From Paenibacillus prosopidis (GTDB lineage Bacteria; Bacillota; Bacilli; Paenibacillales; Paenibacillaceae), in the NCBI RefSeq assembly GCF_003337375.1, contig NZ_QPJD01000015.1, forward strand, positions 1-64,000: a stretch of DNA of 64,000 bases, read 5' to 3'. The notes beneath the pieces are model-generated. The model did not search any database. It saw nothing but the letters and a program-made list of their open reading frames with translations, and was not told where the DNA came from. This document shows, in pieces, positions 1-8,233 of the stretch. Position numbers and translations under genes: made by a program. Every line of letters begins with the position of its first letter. Position 1 is the first letter of the stretch.

Positions 1-92
1 GCCCTATCGTCACCATTTTTTGATTTGAAACATGATTTTCACTACAAGAGTGCTATCTAAGTAATAAGCTTACCTACTTTTGAGACAACCCC
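1..92. mobile_element. Possible right end of an insertion sequence running off the left edge
   Basis: The bases at about 77-92 (cttttgagacaacccc) read on the other strand as GGGGTTGTCTCAAAAG, which resembles the terminal inverted repeats of IS1182-type elements as I remember them. Positions 1-60 on the plus strand are open in frame 1 and end in TAA at 58-60, which would fit the last residues of a transposase, but nineteen codons are too few to recognise a family. The matching left end would lie outside the window, so this is a guess from one terminus only. It could equally be ordinary intergenic DNA after rarA. Confidence 0.3.
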
Positions 93-107
93 TTTAATTT
101 TCTTATA

Positions 108-1415
108 TCATTTACTTTTGCGCCGCTGCTGATTTTGTTTAATTTTATCTTCCATCCCCTGCTCCGTGGCGTTGTAAAAAGTCATTCCGCCAAGCGAATC
201 AGGCAAATACTGCTGCATCACATAATGATTCGGATAGTCATGCGGATATTTATAGCCCTCATGACCGAGCTGCTGCGCCCCGCGGTAATGGGTATCGCGC
301 AAATGGAGCGGCACCTCCGCCCCACCTGCCCTCTCGATCGCCGCTTCCGCATTGCCGATAGCGATTGCGGTTGCGTTTGACTTCGGGCTTTCAACCGCAA
401 ACAAAATGGCTTGCGAAATGTTATATTTCGCTTCCGGCCATCCGATCTTGTGATAGGCATCCATTGCGGTTACAGCTTGAAGCATCGCTTGCGGGTTAGC
501 CAGCCCGATATCCTCGCTGCACGCTACGATAAGCCGGCGTATAAAGGTCATCGGATCCATACCCAGCTTCTCGACCGCGTACAGGAACCAAAACAAAGCG
601 GCGTCGCTCGAGCCGCGTACGCTCTTGTGAAACGCAGAGAGCACATCATATTGCGTCGACAGATCGGCGCGTATCGTTGGCTTCCTGATCGACTCCTGTG
701 CCACCTCCAGCGTAATCCGTACGGAGCCATCCTGCTCCGAGGGAGTCGTCACAGCGGCAAGTTCCAGCGCGTTTAACGCGCGGCGGATATCGCCTCCTGC
801 CATTGCCGCAATATGCCGAAGAGCATCTTCATCGGCATGCAGATCCATAAAGCCAAGGCCTCGCTCGCGGTCGGCAAGCGCTCTTCTCATTGCTTCGTAA
901 GCATGCTCCTCGCCAAGCGGCTGGAGCTGGAACAGCGTGGAACGGGACAGCAAAGCCCCATTCACATGATGGAACGGATTTTCCGTTGTCGCCCCGATAA
1001 AAATAATGATTCCCTGCTCGACAGCCGGCAGCAATGCATCCTGTCTTGCCGTATTGAAGCGATGTACCTCATCCAAGAAAAGAATCGTCTTCTTGCCAAA
1101 CATCGTTTTGTTCGTTCGGGCTTGATCGATGACTTCCCTTACATCCTTAACCGATGCGTCAACCGCATTCAGCTTCACGAATTCTCCGGCGGTACGCAGC
1201 GAGATAATGTGTGCAAGCGTCGTTTTGCCGCAGCCGGGAGGGCCGTATAACAAAACAGATGATACCTGATCACCTTCTATCGCGCGTCTGAGCAGTTTGC
1301 CCGCACCAACTATATGTTCTTGTCCAATATATTCATCCAGCGTTTGCGGCCGCATCCGGTCGGCTAACAACCGAGCGCGCGGCGTTTCCGCCTCTTGATA
1401 AGAAAACAAATCCAT
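108..1415 (-). CDS. rarA: Replication-associated recombination AAA+ ATPase RarA (MgsA)
   Basis: Clamp-loader-like AAA+ ATPase that acts at stalled replication forks and interacts with SSB. The 435-residue product has a Walker A motif GPPGCGKTT (about 58-66), Walker B LFLDEVHRF (about 112-120), sensor-1 GATTENP (about 141-147) and an arginine-finger region ALLSRST just after. The C-terminal half carries the RarA tetramerisation features (for example DPMTFIRRLIVACSEDIGLA). I start at MDLFSYQE rather than 27 codons upstream, because the family begins close to the RMRP motif and a purine-rich AAGG...GGGG stretch precedes this ATG. It corresponds to B. subtilis yrvN, which is next to yrvM (tcdA) there too; here two small genes have come between. 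Confidence 0.95.
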   Translation of the reverse strand: MDLFSYQEAETPRARLLADRMRPQTLDEYIGQEHIVGAGKLLRRAIEGDQVSSVLLYGPPGCGKTTLAHIISLRTAGEFVKLNAVDASVKDVREVIDQARTNKTMFGKKTILFLDEVHRFNTARQDALLPAVEQGIIIFIGATTENPFHHVNGALLSRSTLFQLQPLGEEHAYEAMRRALADRERGLGFMDLHADEDALRHIAAMAGGDIRRALNALELAAVTTPSEQDGSVRITLEVAQESIRKPTIRADLSTQYDVLSAFHKSVRGSSDAALFWFLYAVEKLGMDPMTFIRRLIVACSEDIGLANPQAMLQAVTAMDAYHKIGWPEAKYNISQAILFAVESPKSNATAIAIGNAEAAIERAGGAEVPLHLRDTHYRGAQQLGHEGYKYPHDYPNHYVMQQYLPDSLGGMTFYNATEQGMEDKIKQNQQRRKSK

Positions 1416-1517
1416 AACGTTCCCCAACCTTCTTCCATCTGTTCCTTCGATCATAGCATACAAGCACATTTGTTCGCCAGATACGATAAATGTCATCTAT
1501 TTATCACACTTCACACA

Positions 1518-1546
1518 TTCACAACGTTTGGCAAAAAGTGTATAAT
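1518..1546 (+). promoter_or_regulatory. SigmaA-type promoter for the GNAT-like gene
   Basis: TTCACA (1518-1523) and TATAAT (1541-1546) are separated by 17 bases, a near-consensus vegetative promoter pointing at the plus-strand gene starting at 1631. The leader would be about 80 nucleotides and contains a short AT-rich inverted repeat (CATAAAA ... TTTTATG). Confidence 0.65.
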
Positions 1547-1630
1547 CATGCTGTCGAACCATCGATTTATGTCATAAAAGTATATTTTTATGTAAAAATT
1601 CAGTACCACATGCTGCAAGGGGTTGAATGA

Positions 1631-2167
1631 ATGATGTTTAAGCCTGTGGAAAATCCGATCGAAACAGCGCTGTTTAACGACATTTGGACGACGGTATGGA
1701 AAGAAAAAGGGTACGAGATAGAATTCAGTAAAGATGCACTGGCCAGATACGTTGTACTCACTCCCGATGGCAATTACATAGGAACGGCTGAAATTAACCT
1801 TTTCAACAAAAGTAGAAGCGCGGTTTCGAATTTGACTAAACTTCAGAAGTACATCCTTGACGCTGCTGAGGAAGGCATGGTCGCCGAAATAGATAAAATC
1901 GCCTTAATCAAGCCATTCCGCGGAAGCTACATATCCGACTTGCTCTCCTCGATCATTTATTTTGCAGAGCTGCATCATTACCGCTATTTCTTGTCCCTGC
2001 TCGAACCCGTCTTTTATCGGGCGCTTAGGGTCAGCTTTCATATCCCGATGGAGAAGCTGAGCCAAGAAACGTATTACAAAGGCGACTACGTAGTTCCCGT
2101 CCTGTTCGATACGCAGCAGATGTATGCAAATTGGCCGATGTTCCATTGGCTCAAGTTACCCAGTTAA
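1631..2167 (+). CDS. GNAT-fold acyltransferase-like protein, unassigned
   Basis: A 178-residue protein without a signal peptide or membrane segment. The middle portion (EIDKIALIKPFRGSYISDLL, about 85-104) looks like the beta4-alpha3 region of GNAT or acyl-homoserine-lactone-synthase-like folds: a basic R-G after a hydrophobic strand, then a helix and a second strand ending in FYRALRVSF. I do not recognise a specific family and cannot name a substrate. SD AAGGGG lies about eight bases before the ATG used; a second ATG follows at once. It is a single-gene unit on the opposite strand to its neighbours, with its own promoter, and divergent from rarA. Confidence 0.75.
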   Translation: MMFKPVENPIETALFNDIWTTVWKEKGYEIEFSKDALARYVVLTPDGNYIGTAEINLFNKSRSAVSNLTKLQKYILDAAEEGMVAEIDKIALIKPFRGSYISDLLSSIIYFAELHHYRYFLSLLEPVFYRALRVSFHIPMEKLSQETYYKGDYVVPVLFDTQQMYANWPMFHWLKLPS

Positions 2168-2173
2168 TTAAAA

Positions 2174-2222
2174 TAGCCGTATCGAGAGTTAAGCATCTTG
2201 CGCTCTTTTCCCGAAACGGCTA
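2174..2222. terminator. Weak bidirectional terminator candidate
   Basis: TAGCCGT (2174-2180) pairs with ACGGCTA (2216-2222), with a small inner AGAG/CTCT pairing. It lies between two convergent genes. The T-runs on both sides are poor (GTTTATTA and ATTTTAATT), so the call rests mostly on position. Confidence 0.35.
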
Positions 2223-2234
2223 GTTTATTATAAA

Positions 2235-2909
2235 TTATTTATCAAAAGGAGACTTAAGACCTTTCTCCAGCTTATCGACCGTTGCTGAAACGCGATTAGT
2301 ACGCGTCTCTTCCCTCTTCGCATCGGTAATCCACTTGACGAAGTCACGCCGCTTCGCGGCTGTCAGGCTGCCGCGGAAAAAATGTTCCGCAGCAGGCGAT
2401 GCTTGAAGCGCGGCTGCCAAATCCTCCGGCAATGGAGCTTCCTCCGATGCTGGAGCTGATGAACGGCCGCTGGCCACTGCGGCCACAATAGCAGAAGCAG
2501 TCCGCTTCGCGCGGGTGCTGCTCTTCGCGGTACCTTCCGGACGGTATCGCATGGACGACCACGTATCATCCATCGAGATCATCGCAACGCCTTCCATATT
2601 CTGCTTCAGCATCAGCTTCCAGCCGGTATCCCGGTTAATATCCGTCTTGATCTTGGAGGTCCCTTTCGGATAAGTAATCCATAGCATACCGTCAGGCTTA
2701 ACCGCGCGAACAGCCCCTGGACCATACTCCTCCAGCTCTGACAACGATAGAACGAACAGCAATACGAAATCATATTGGACCCCGTCCTCGACTATTGTTG
2801 ATTCAGCAGAAAGTCCAAGCTCTTCTACATAATGATCGGAAGGCGCCTTAAGCACTAAAGCCTTCATACCCGGTGACAATCTCAGTTTTTTGACTAATGT
2901 CTCATTCAC
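2235..2909 (-). CDS. YdeI/OmpD-associated (OmdA-like) family protein with DUF3052-like N-terminus
   Basis: A 224-residue soluble protein in two parts. Residues 1-120 (KALVLKAPSDHYVEELG ... GPGAVRAVKPDGMLWITYPK) resemble the DUF3052-type domain often found in front of YdeI-like regions. After an Ala/Ser-rich linker (about 125-155), the C-terminus PLPEDLAAAL ... FVKWITDAKREETR matches the OmdA/YdeI 'bacteriocin-protection' domain. Function is not established. It starts with GTG whose last two bases lie inside the TGA stop of tcdA, so the two are translationally linked; SD GGCGGGA sits in the end of tcdA. Confidence 0.75.
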   Translation of the reverse strand: MNETLVKKLRLSPGMKALVLKAPSDHYVEELGLSAESTIVEDGVQYDFVLLFVLSLSELEEYGPGAVRAVKPDGMLWITYPKGTSKIKTDINRDTGWKLMLKQNMEGVAMISMDDTWSSMRYRPEGTAKSSTRAKRTASAIVAAVASGRSSAPASEEAPLPEDLAAALQASPAAEHFFRGSLTAAKRRDFVKWITDAKREETRTNRVSATVDKLEKGLKSPFDK

Positions 2910-3661
2910 AGCTCAATCCCGCCTATTTCAAGTAAGTCTTTCACAACGACGCTTACCATAATAAGACCGGCAACCGGAGGAACGAACGCATTGCTTGCCG
3001 GCGGCTGCTTCGCCTTGCGGATGGCAGGAGCATTTTCCGGGACAATACGCTCGGTTACATCCTCACGCGGCTTCATCGGAAGCTCAGACGAGAAAACGAC
3101 CTTCACGCCCTGTTTGATGCCCTCCTTGCGCAGCTTCGTACGCACGACACGCGCTATCGGGTCCGTATGCGTCTTGGAAATATCCACGACCTGGAACTTC
3201 GTTGGGTCCATTTTGTTAGCTGCGCCCATGCTTGATATGATCGGAATCTTCCGCTCCAAGCATTGCTTGATCAAATGAATTTTATACGAAATCGTATCCG
3301 ATGCATCAACTACATAATCGAGCGGATATGCGAACAGCTGCTCATACGTTTCCTCCGTATAGAACATTCGCATAGCGATCACGTCGCAATCCGGATTAAT
3401 TAATTTAATCCGGTCGCGCATTAAGTCTGCTTTCGGCTGTCCTACTGTCGTCGTAAGCGCATGAACTTGACGGTTGACGTTCGTTATATCGACAACATCC
3501 TTATCGATCAGGATAATTCGACCAACGCCAGTGCGCGCTAAAGCTTCAGCGGCAATACCGCCAACGCCGCCGATGCCGAGCACGGCAACCGTGCTCTCCT
3601 TCATCAGCTGTAATCCTTCCGGCCCGATGGCCAGCTCCGTACGTGAAAATTGGTGAAGCAT
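2906..3661 (-). CDS. tcdA: tRNA threonylcarbamoyladenosine dehydratase TcdA (YrvM)
   Basis: An E1-like/ThiF-fold enzyme that cyclises t6A37 of tRNA to ct6A using ATP. The 251-residue protein has the nucleotide-binding loop GIGGVGG (about 29-35), the DKD triad after beta2 and the NRQVHAL segment typical of the TcdA branch. The C-terminus has the PPVAGLIMVSVVVKDLL helix of the family. SD AAGGAGG precedes the ATG by about ten bases. It follows aspS by 29 bases, in the same order as in B. subtilis, so cotranscription with hisS-aspS is likely. Confidence 0.92.
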   Translation of the reverse strand: MLHQFSRTELAIGPEGLQLMKESTVAVLGIGGVGGIAAEALARTGVGRIILIDKDVVDITNVNRQVHALTTTVGQPKADLMRDRIKLINPDCDVIAMRMFYTEETYEQLFAYPLDYVVDASDTISYKIHLIKQCLERKIPIISSMGAANKMDPTKFQVVDISKTHTDPIARVVRTKLRKEGIKQGVKVVFSSELPMKPREDVTERIVPENAPAIRKAKQPPASNAFVPPVAGLIMVSVVVKDLLEIGGIEL

Positions 3662-3690
3662 CCAGCTGCCGCCTCCTTTGCTTATAACGC

Positions 3691-5505
3691 TTATTTGTCG
3701 TTGCTGTCTGCTGCTGCATTCGCAGCGGCAACAGGCTGCTTAGGCTTCAGCACCGTGCGGATATGCAGCTGCTCGAGCTGTGATAGCTCAACTTCGGAAG
3801 GCGCATCGCACAGCAAATCAGTTGCGCTTGCCGTTTTCGGGAATGCAATCGTCTCACGAAGGTTTGTACGGCCTGTCAGAAGCATCACTAGACGGTCGAA
3901 GCCAAATGCGATACCACCGTGCGGAGGCGTTCCGAATTCAAATGCGTCAAGCAAGAAGCCGAACTTCTCTTGCGCTTCTTCCATTGTGAAGCCAAGCGCT
4001 TTGAACATTTGCTCCTGAACGTCGCGTTTGTATATACGCATCGAGCCGCCGCCTACTTCGTAACCGTTCAGAACGAGATCGTATGCTTGCGCACGAATTT
4101 GTCCCGGATCCGTATCGAAGAAATGGAGATCGTCTTCGTTCGGACGCGTGAACGGATGATGCTCAGCTACATAACGCTTCGCATCCTCGTCCCAGCCGAG
4201 CAATGGGAAATCAACAACCCATGCAAATTTGAATTTCGAATCGTCGATTAAGCCAAGGTCGCGGCCCAGCTTCGAACGGAGGTTACCGAGTACATCTGCA
4301 ACAACCTTCTTTTTATCGGCAGAGAATGTAAGAAGGTCTCCTTCTTCTACTTGCAGTCGCTCTGTCAGCGCAGCAATTTCTTCCGGTTTAAGGAATTTAA
4401 CGATCGGTCCGCGCCATTCGCCATCCTTCACTGTAATCCATGCAAGTCCCTTGCCGCCGTAACGAGCCGCGAACGGCTGCAGGTCGTCAAGCTCCTTGCG
4501 GCTCCAGCTTGCACAGCCCTTAGCGTTCAATGCTTTTACTACACCACCGCTTGCTGCTACGCTCGCGAATACTTTTACGTCGCTCCCCGATACGATATCG
4601 GTAATATCTTCGATCTCAAGACCGAAACGGAGATCTGGTTTGTCAGAGCCGTATTTGTTCATTGCGTCTGCATACGTAATGCGTTGGAAAGGAAGCTCTA
4701 GCTCCACGCCAACCGTTTCGCGAAGAAGCTTCGCCGTTAACTGCTCCATCAAAGCAAGCAATTGATCCTGCGACAGGAATGATGTCTCAATATCGACTTG
4801 CGTAAATTCCGGCTGACGGTCTGCGCGGAGATCCTCGTCACGGAAGCAGCGCGCGATTTGATAGTAGCGCTCAATACCGCCGACCATTAACAGCTGCTTG
4901 AAAATTTGCGGCGATTGCGGCAGTGCGAAAAACTCGCCCTCATGCACGCGGCTTGGGACCAAATAATCGCGGGCGCCTTCCGGCGTACTCTTCGTCAGGA
5001 TTGGTGTTTCAACATCGATAAAGCCTTCGCCGTCAAGGAAATCGCGGAACACCTTTGCCGCTTTCGAGCGAAGGAACAGCGTACGCTGCATTTCCGGGCG
5101 GCGCAAATCCAGGTAACGGTATTTTAAACGCAGCGACTCATCAACCTCAACGCCGTCTTCAATCGGGAATGGAGGTGTTTTGGCAGCATTCATCACTTCA
5201 ATGTTCGTTACACGAACTTCAATTTCGCCTGTTGCCAAGTTCGCGTTGTATGTTTCCGTATCGCGTTCTACGACCGTACCTTGAATGGCAAGGACATACT
5301 CGTTCCGGGCACGGTCTGCAATGGCTAAAGCATCACCGGAGAAATCAGGGTTAAATACCGTTTGCACAATACCGGAGCGATCGCGGAGATCGATAAATAG
5401 TACGCCGCCAAGGTCGCGGCGGCGCTGTACCCAGCCGTTCAGTGTTACGGTTTGACCGACGTCCGCTTTCGTAAGCAGGCCGCAGTGATGAGTTTTTAAT
5501 AACAT
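3691..5505 (-). CDS. aspS: Aspartate-tRNA ligase
   Basis: Class II aminoacyl-tRNA synthetase charging tRNA-Asp in the cytoplasm. The 604-residue protein has the N-terminal OB-fold anticodon-binding domain (GWVQRRRDLGGVLFIDLRDR, about 25-44), class II motif 2 (FRDEDLRADRQPEFTQVD, about 221-238), a bacterial GAD insertion domain, and motif 3 GIAFGFDRLVMLLTGR near the end. I start at MLLKTHHCG because SD GAGGAG is ten bases upstream of that ATG; the ATG six codons earlier overlaps it and the next is one base from it. It lies downstream of hisS (47 bases) under the same T-box. Confidence 0.96.
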   Translation of the reverse strand: MLLKTHHCGLLTKADVGQTVTLNGWVQRRRDLGGVLFIDLRDRSGIVQTVFNPDFSGDALAIADRARNEYVLAIQGTVVERDTETYNANLATGEIEVRVTNIEVMNAAKTPPFPIEDGVEVDESLRLKYRYLDLRRPEMQRTLFLRSKAAKVFRDFLDGEGFIDVETPILTKSTPEGARDYLVPSRVHEGEFFALPQSPQIFKQLLMVGGIERYYQIARCFRDEDLRADRQPEFTQVDIETSFLSQDQLLALMEQLTAKLLRETVGVELELPFQRITYADAMNKYGSDKPDLRFGLEIEDITDIVSGSDVKVFASVAASGGVVKALNAKGCASWSRKELDDLQPFAARYGGKGLAWITVKDGEWRGPIVKFLKPEEIAALTERLQVEEGDLLTFSADKKKVVADVLGNLRSKLGRDLGLIDDSKFKFAWVVDFPLLGWDEDAKRYVAEHHPFTRPNEDDLHFFDTDPGQIRAQAYDLVLNGYEVGGGSMRIYKRDVQEQMFKALGFTMEEAQEKFGFLLDAFEFGTPPHGGIAFGFDRLVMLLTGRTNLRETIAFPKTASATDLLCDAPSEVELSQLEQLHIRTVLKPKQPVAAANAAADSNDK

Positions 5506-5552
5506 AATTTTCATTCTCCTCATTTCGTTATGAATGGTTTATTTGGTTGAGC

Positions 5553-6800
<1,248 letters not shown>

Positions 6801-6844
6801 CCAAAAAACCTCCTGCCCCCGTATTCATACTAGATATGTCCCGG

Positions 6845-7147
6845 AAAACGCAAAAAACTCCCGCTCCTAACAGCTTACGCCGTAAGGGACGAGAGTGTAG
6901 CTCCCGTGGTACCACCCACATTCCGAGCATGCATGCCATGCAAAAGCTCGCTTCAAGACGGTTAACGTCCGTCATCCGCAGTCCAGCTACTGTGCTTCGG
7001 GTACAAGCCACTGCTCGCTCCCTCTGTCTGTTCACCGTCTGTTCTCCGGGAAGTCTGTTCATTCCACCGATATAAGGACGCTTGCAGCCAAATGACGTCC
7101 CTCTCTGAATATAACGTGAAGAATTACTTTGTCCCATCAACGAATCC
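6845..7147 (-). promoter_or_regulatory. T-box riboswitch leader of hisS-aspS, probably tRNA-Asp responsive
   Basis: On the minus strand the leader has the T-box core GGGTGGTACCACG (plus 6905-6917). A competing terminator follows (arms near 6857-6867 and 6887-6896, then T6). Upstream is a Stem I with GGGACAAAGTA on its 5' side (7125-7135) and the AGAGAGGG bulge motif. On the 3' side of Stem I, GAC (plus 7053-7055) directly precedes TTCCC, which pairs with GGGA at the base, so the triplet sits where a specifier codon should. GAC is an Asp codon, and the antiterminator UGGU can wobble-pair with the G73 discriminator of tRNA-Asp. I therefore infer Asp rather than His as the effector. Confidence 0.85.
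6852..6896 (-). terminator. Regulatory terminator of the hisS T-box
   Basis: On the minus strand an ACTCTCGTCC arm pairs, with G-U and one mismatch, to GGAGCGGGAGT, enclosing a small TTACG/CGTAA hairpin, and T6 follows. It is exclusive with the antiterminator formed by the T-box core a few bases upstream. Confidence 0.8.
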
Positions 7148-7153
7148 ATTTTG

Positions 7154-7183
7154 ATTATACTGAGAACTAATTTTACCTGTCGT
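7154..7183 (-). promoter_or_regulatory. Promoter of the hisS T-box leader
   Basis: A TATAAT -10 (plus 7154-7159) lies about seven bases before the inferred 5' end of the leader. The -35 is weak: ACGACA (plus 7178-7183) with 18-base spacing. Confidence 0.5.
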
Positions 7184-7218
7184 AATGGGGAAAGTCAAGG
7201 ACAACAAAAAGTGGACAG

Positions 7219-7246
7219 AAAAAGACCCACAAACGAGTTGTAGGTC
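7219..7246 (-). terminator. Terminator after the relA-dtd unit
   Basis: On the minus strand GACCTACAA pairs over nine bases (one G-U) with TTGTGGGTC around a five-base loop, followed by T5. It closes the transcription unit carrying relA, dtd and the 55-codon gene, just before the hisS promoter. Confidence 0.8.
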
Positions 7247-7488
7247 CAAAAGTAAAATATATTTTTAAAAAGGGGGTCGAGATTTATTATAGGTTAACGA
7301 TGTTAAAGGAAAGTTAGAGTTTGATTACAGGAATATTACAATTTCGAAAGCGTTTTTACATCGCATGCAGCTGAGTACCGTAGACGCATTGTACTTTCCC
7401 TTTGTGCTTGTACATATATAGACGACCGCCCGGTTTATTCACCCGGACGGCGCGCTGCACACAAAGCTATTGGAAAAATCTCTGACCT
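7247..7488. other. Intergenic interval with a GC hairpin and a 19-codon reading frame
   Basis: No normal gene fits here. On the minus strand a GC-rich hairpin (arms near plus 7424-7433 and 7440-7450) is followed by a reading frame of 19 codons at 7356-7415, MYKHKGKVQCVYGTQLHAM, with only a weak SD. An isolated TATAAT (plus 7288-7293 region) lies ahead of the terminator. I do not know whether any of this is functional. Confidence 0.3.
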
Positions 7489-7656
7489 TTAATGTCCCGG
7501 ATTGTCTCGGCGCGAATGCTTGGGAAAGCCAGCCCACTCTTCAGCGGCTTCAATATCGTCCTCCAGCTCAGCCATTACCTTTGCTTCTCTGCGATCCGGA
7601 TGAAGCAGCCTGCGCGAGACACGCTCAATACCCTGTTCCTTGCGTGATTGATGCAT
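7489..7656 (-). CDS. Small charged protein, 55 residues, uncharacterised
   Basis: Reading the minus strand from the ATG at 7656 gives 55 codons ending in TAA: it begins MHQSRKEQGIERVSRRLLHP and ends AGFPKHSRRDNPGH. A strong SD GGAGGA (plus 7665-7670) is eight to nine bases before the ATG, which is the main reason to call it real. The protein is highly charged, rich in Arg and Glu, without membrane segments; the middle EAKVMAELEDDIEAAEEW is likely helical. It lies 90 bases after dtd on the same strand and before the terminator at 7219-7246, so it is probably the last gene of the relA-dtd unit. I do not recognise a family. Confidence 0.7.
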   Translation of the reverse strand: MHQSRKEQGIERVSRRLLHPDRREAKVMAELEDDIEAAEEWAGFPKHSRRDNPGH

Positions 7657-7747
7657 TGCGGTTTTCCTCCAATACAGCTTTCAGCATGCACCAGCTTTGT
7701 TCATGTCCGGCACAGCTCACTGTATATTGTTTCCCGCATTTGCTTTC

Positions 7748-8191
7748 TTAAGCACCGCTCTCCAAAATTAACGTCACCGGACCTGAATTAACGAGCTCAA
7801 CGTCCATCATCGAGCCGAATCGGCCGGTCTCTACGACAAGGCCAAGGGAACGAAGCGCTTCGTTGAACCTATCATAGAGCTGCTCAGCCTGCTCTGGCCT
7901 TGCCGCTGCCATAAAATTCGGACGTCTGCCTTTACGACAATCGCCATAGAGCGTAAATTGCGATACCGATAACAGCTGGCCGCCGATATCCGTAACCGAA
8001 TGATTCATTTTACCCGATTCATCTTCAAAGATGCGCAAGCCTGCTATCTTGTCTGCCATCCAGCGAACGTCCGCTTCCGTATCCTCATGCGTAATGCCAA
8101 CAAGCAGCACAAGCCCGAACTCGATTGCTCCCACTATGTCGCCATCAATAGCGACCTTCGCTTGCTTGCTGCGCTGTACAACGACCTTCAC
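7748..8191 (-). CDS. dtd: D-aminoacyl-tRNA deacylase
   Basis: Removes D-amino acids (and glycine from tRNA-Ala) from mischarged tRNAs in the cytoplasm. The 147-residue length is standard. The signature SQFTLYGD (about 77-84) and the C-terminal Gly-cisPro motif NSGPVT are both present. The start is GTG, with SD GGAGGT ten bases upstream. It follows relA closely, as in B. subtilis (yrvI). Confidence 0.95.
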   Translation of the reverse strand: MKVVVQRSKQAKVAIDGDIVGAIEFGLVLLVGITHEDTEADVRWMADKIAGLRIFEDESGKMNHSVTDIGGQLLSVSQFTLYGDCRKGRRPNFMAAARPEQAEQLYDRFNEALRSLGLVVETGRFGSMMDVELVNSGPVTLILESGA

Positions 8192-8233
8192 TGCCTTAAA
8201 ACCTCCGATATTCGATTCATCGCCTCTTAACAG

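Noticed and set aside
3662..3690. 6S RNA gene near aspS, as I recall for B. subtilis
   Set aside because: Only 29 bases separate aspS and tcdA, and no such structure is seen between neighbouring genes.
3650..4251. Several long plus-strand frames opposite aspS
   Set aside because: Shadow frames of a highly conserved synthetase; no SD or recognisable product.
7470..7751. 93-codon plus-strand frame
   Set aside because: It lies opposite the 55-codon minus-strand gene, which has a strong SD; the plus frame has none.
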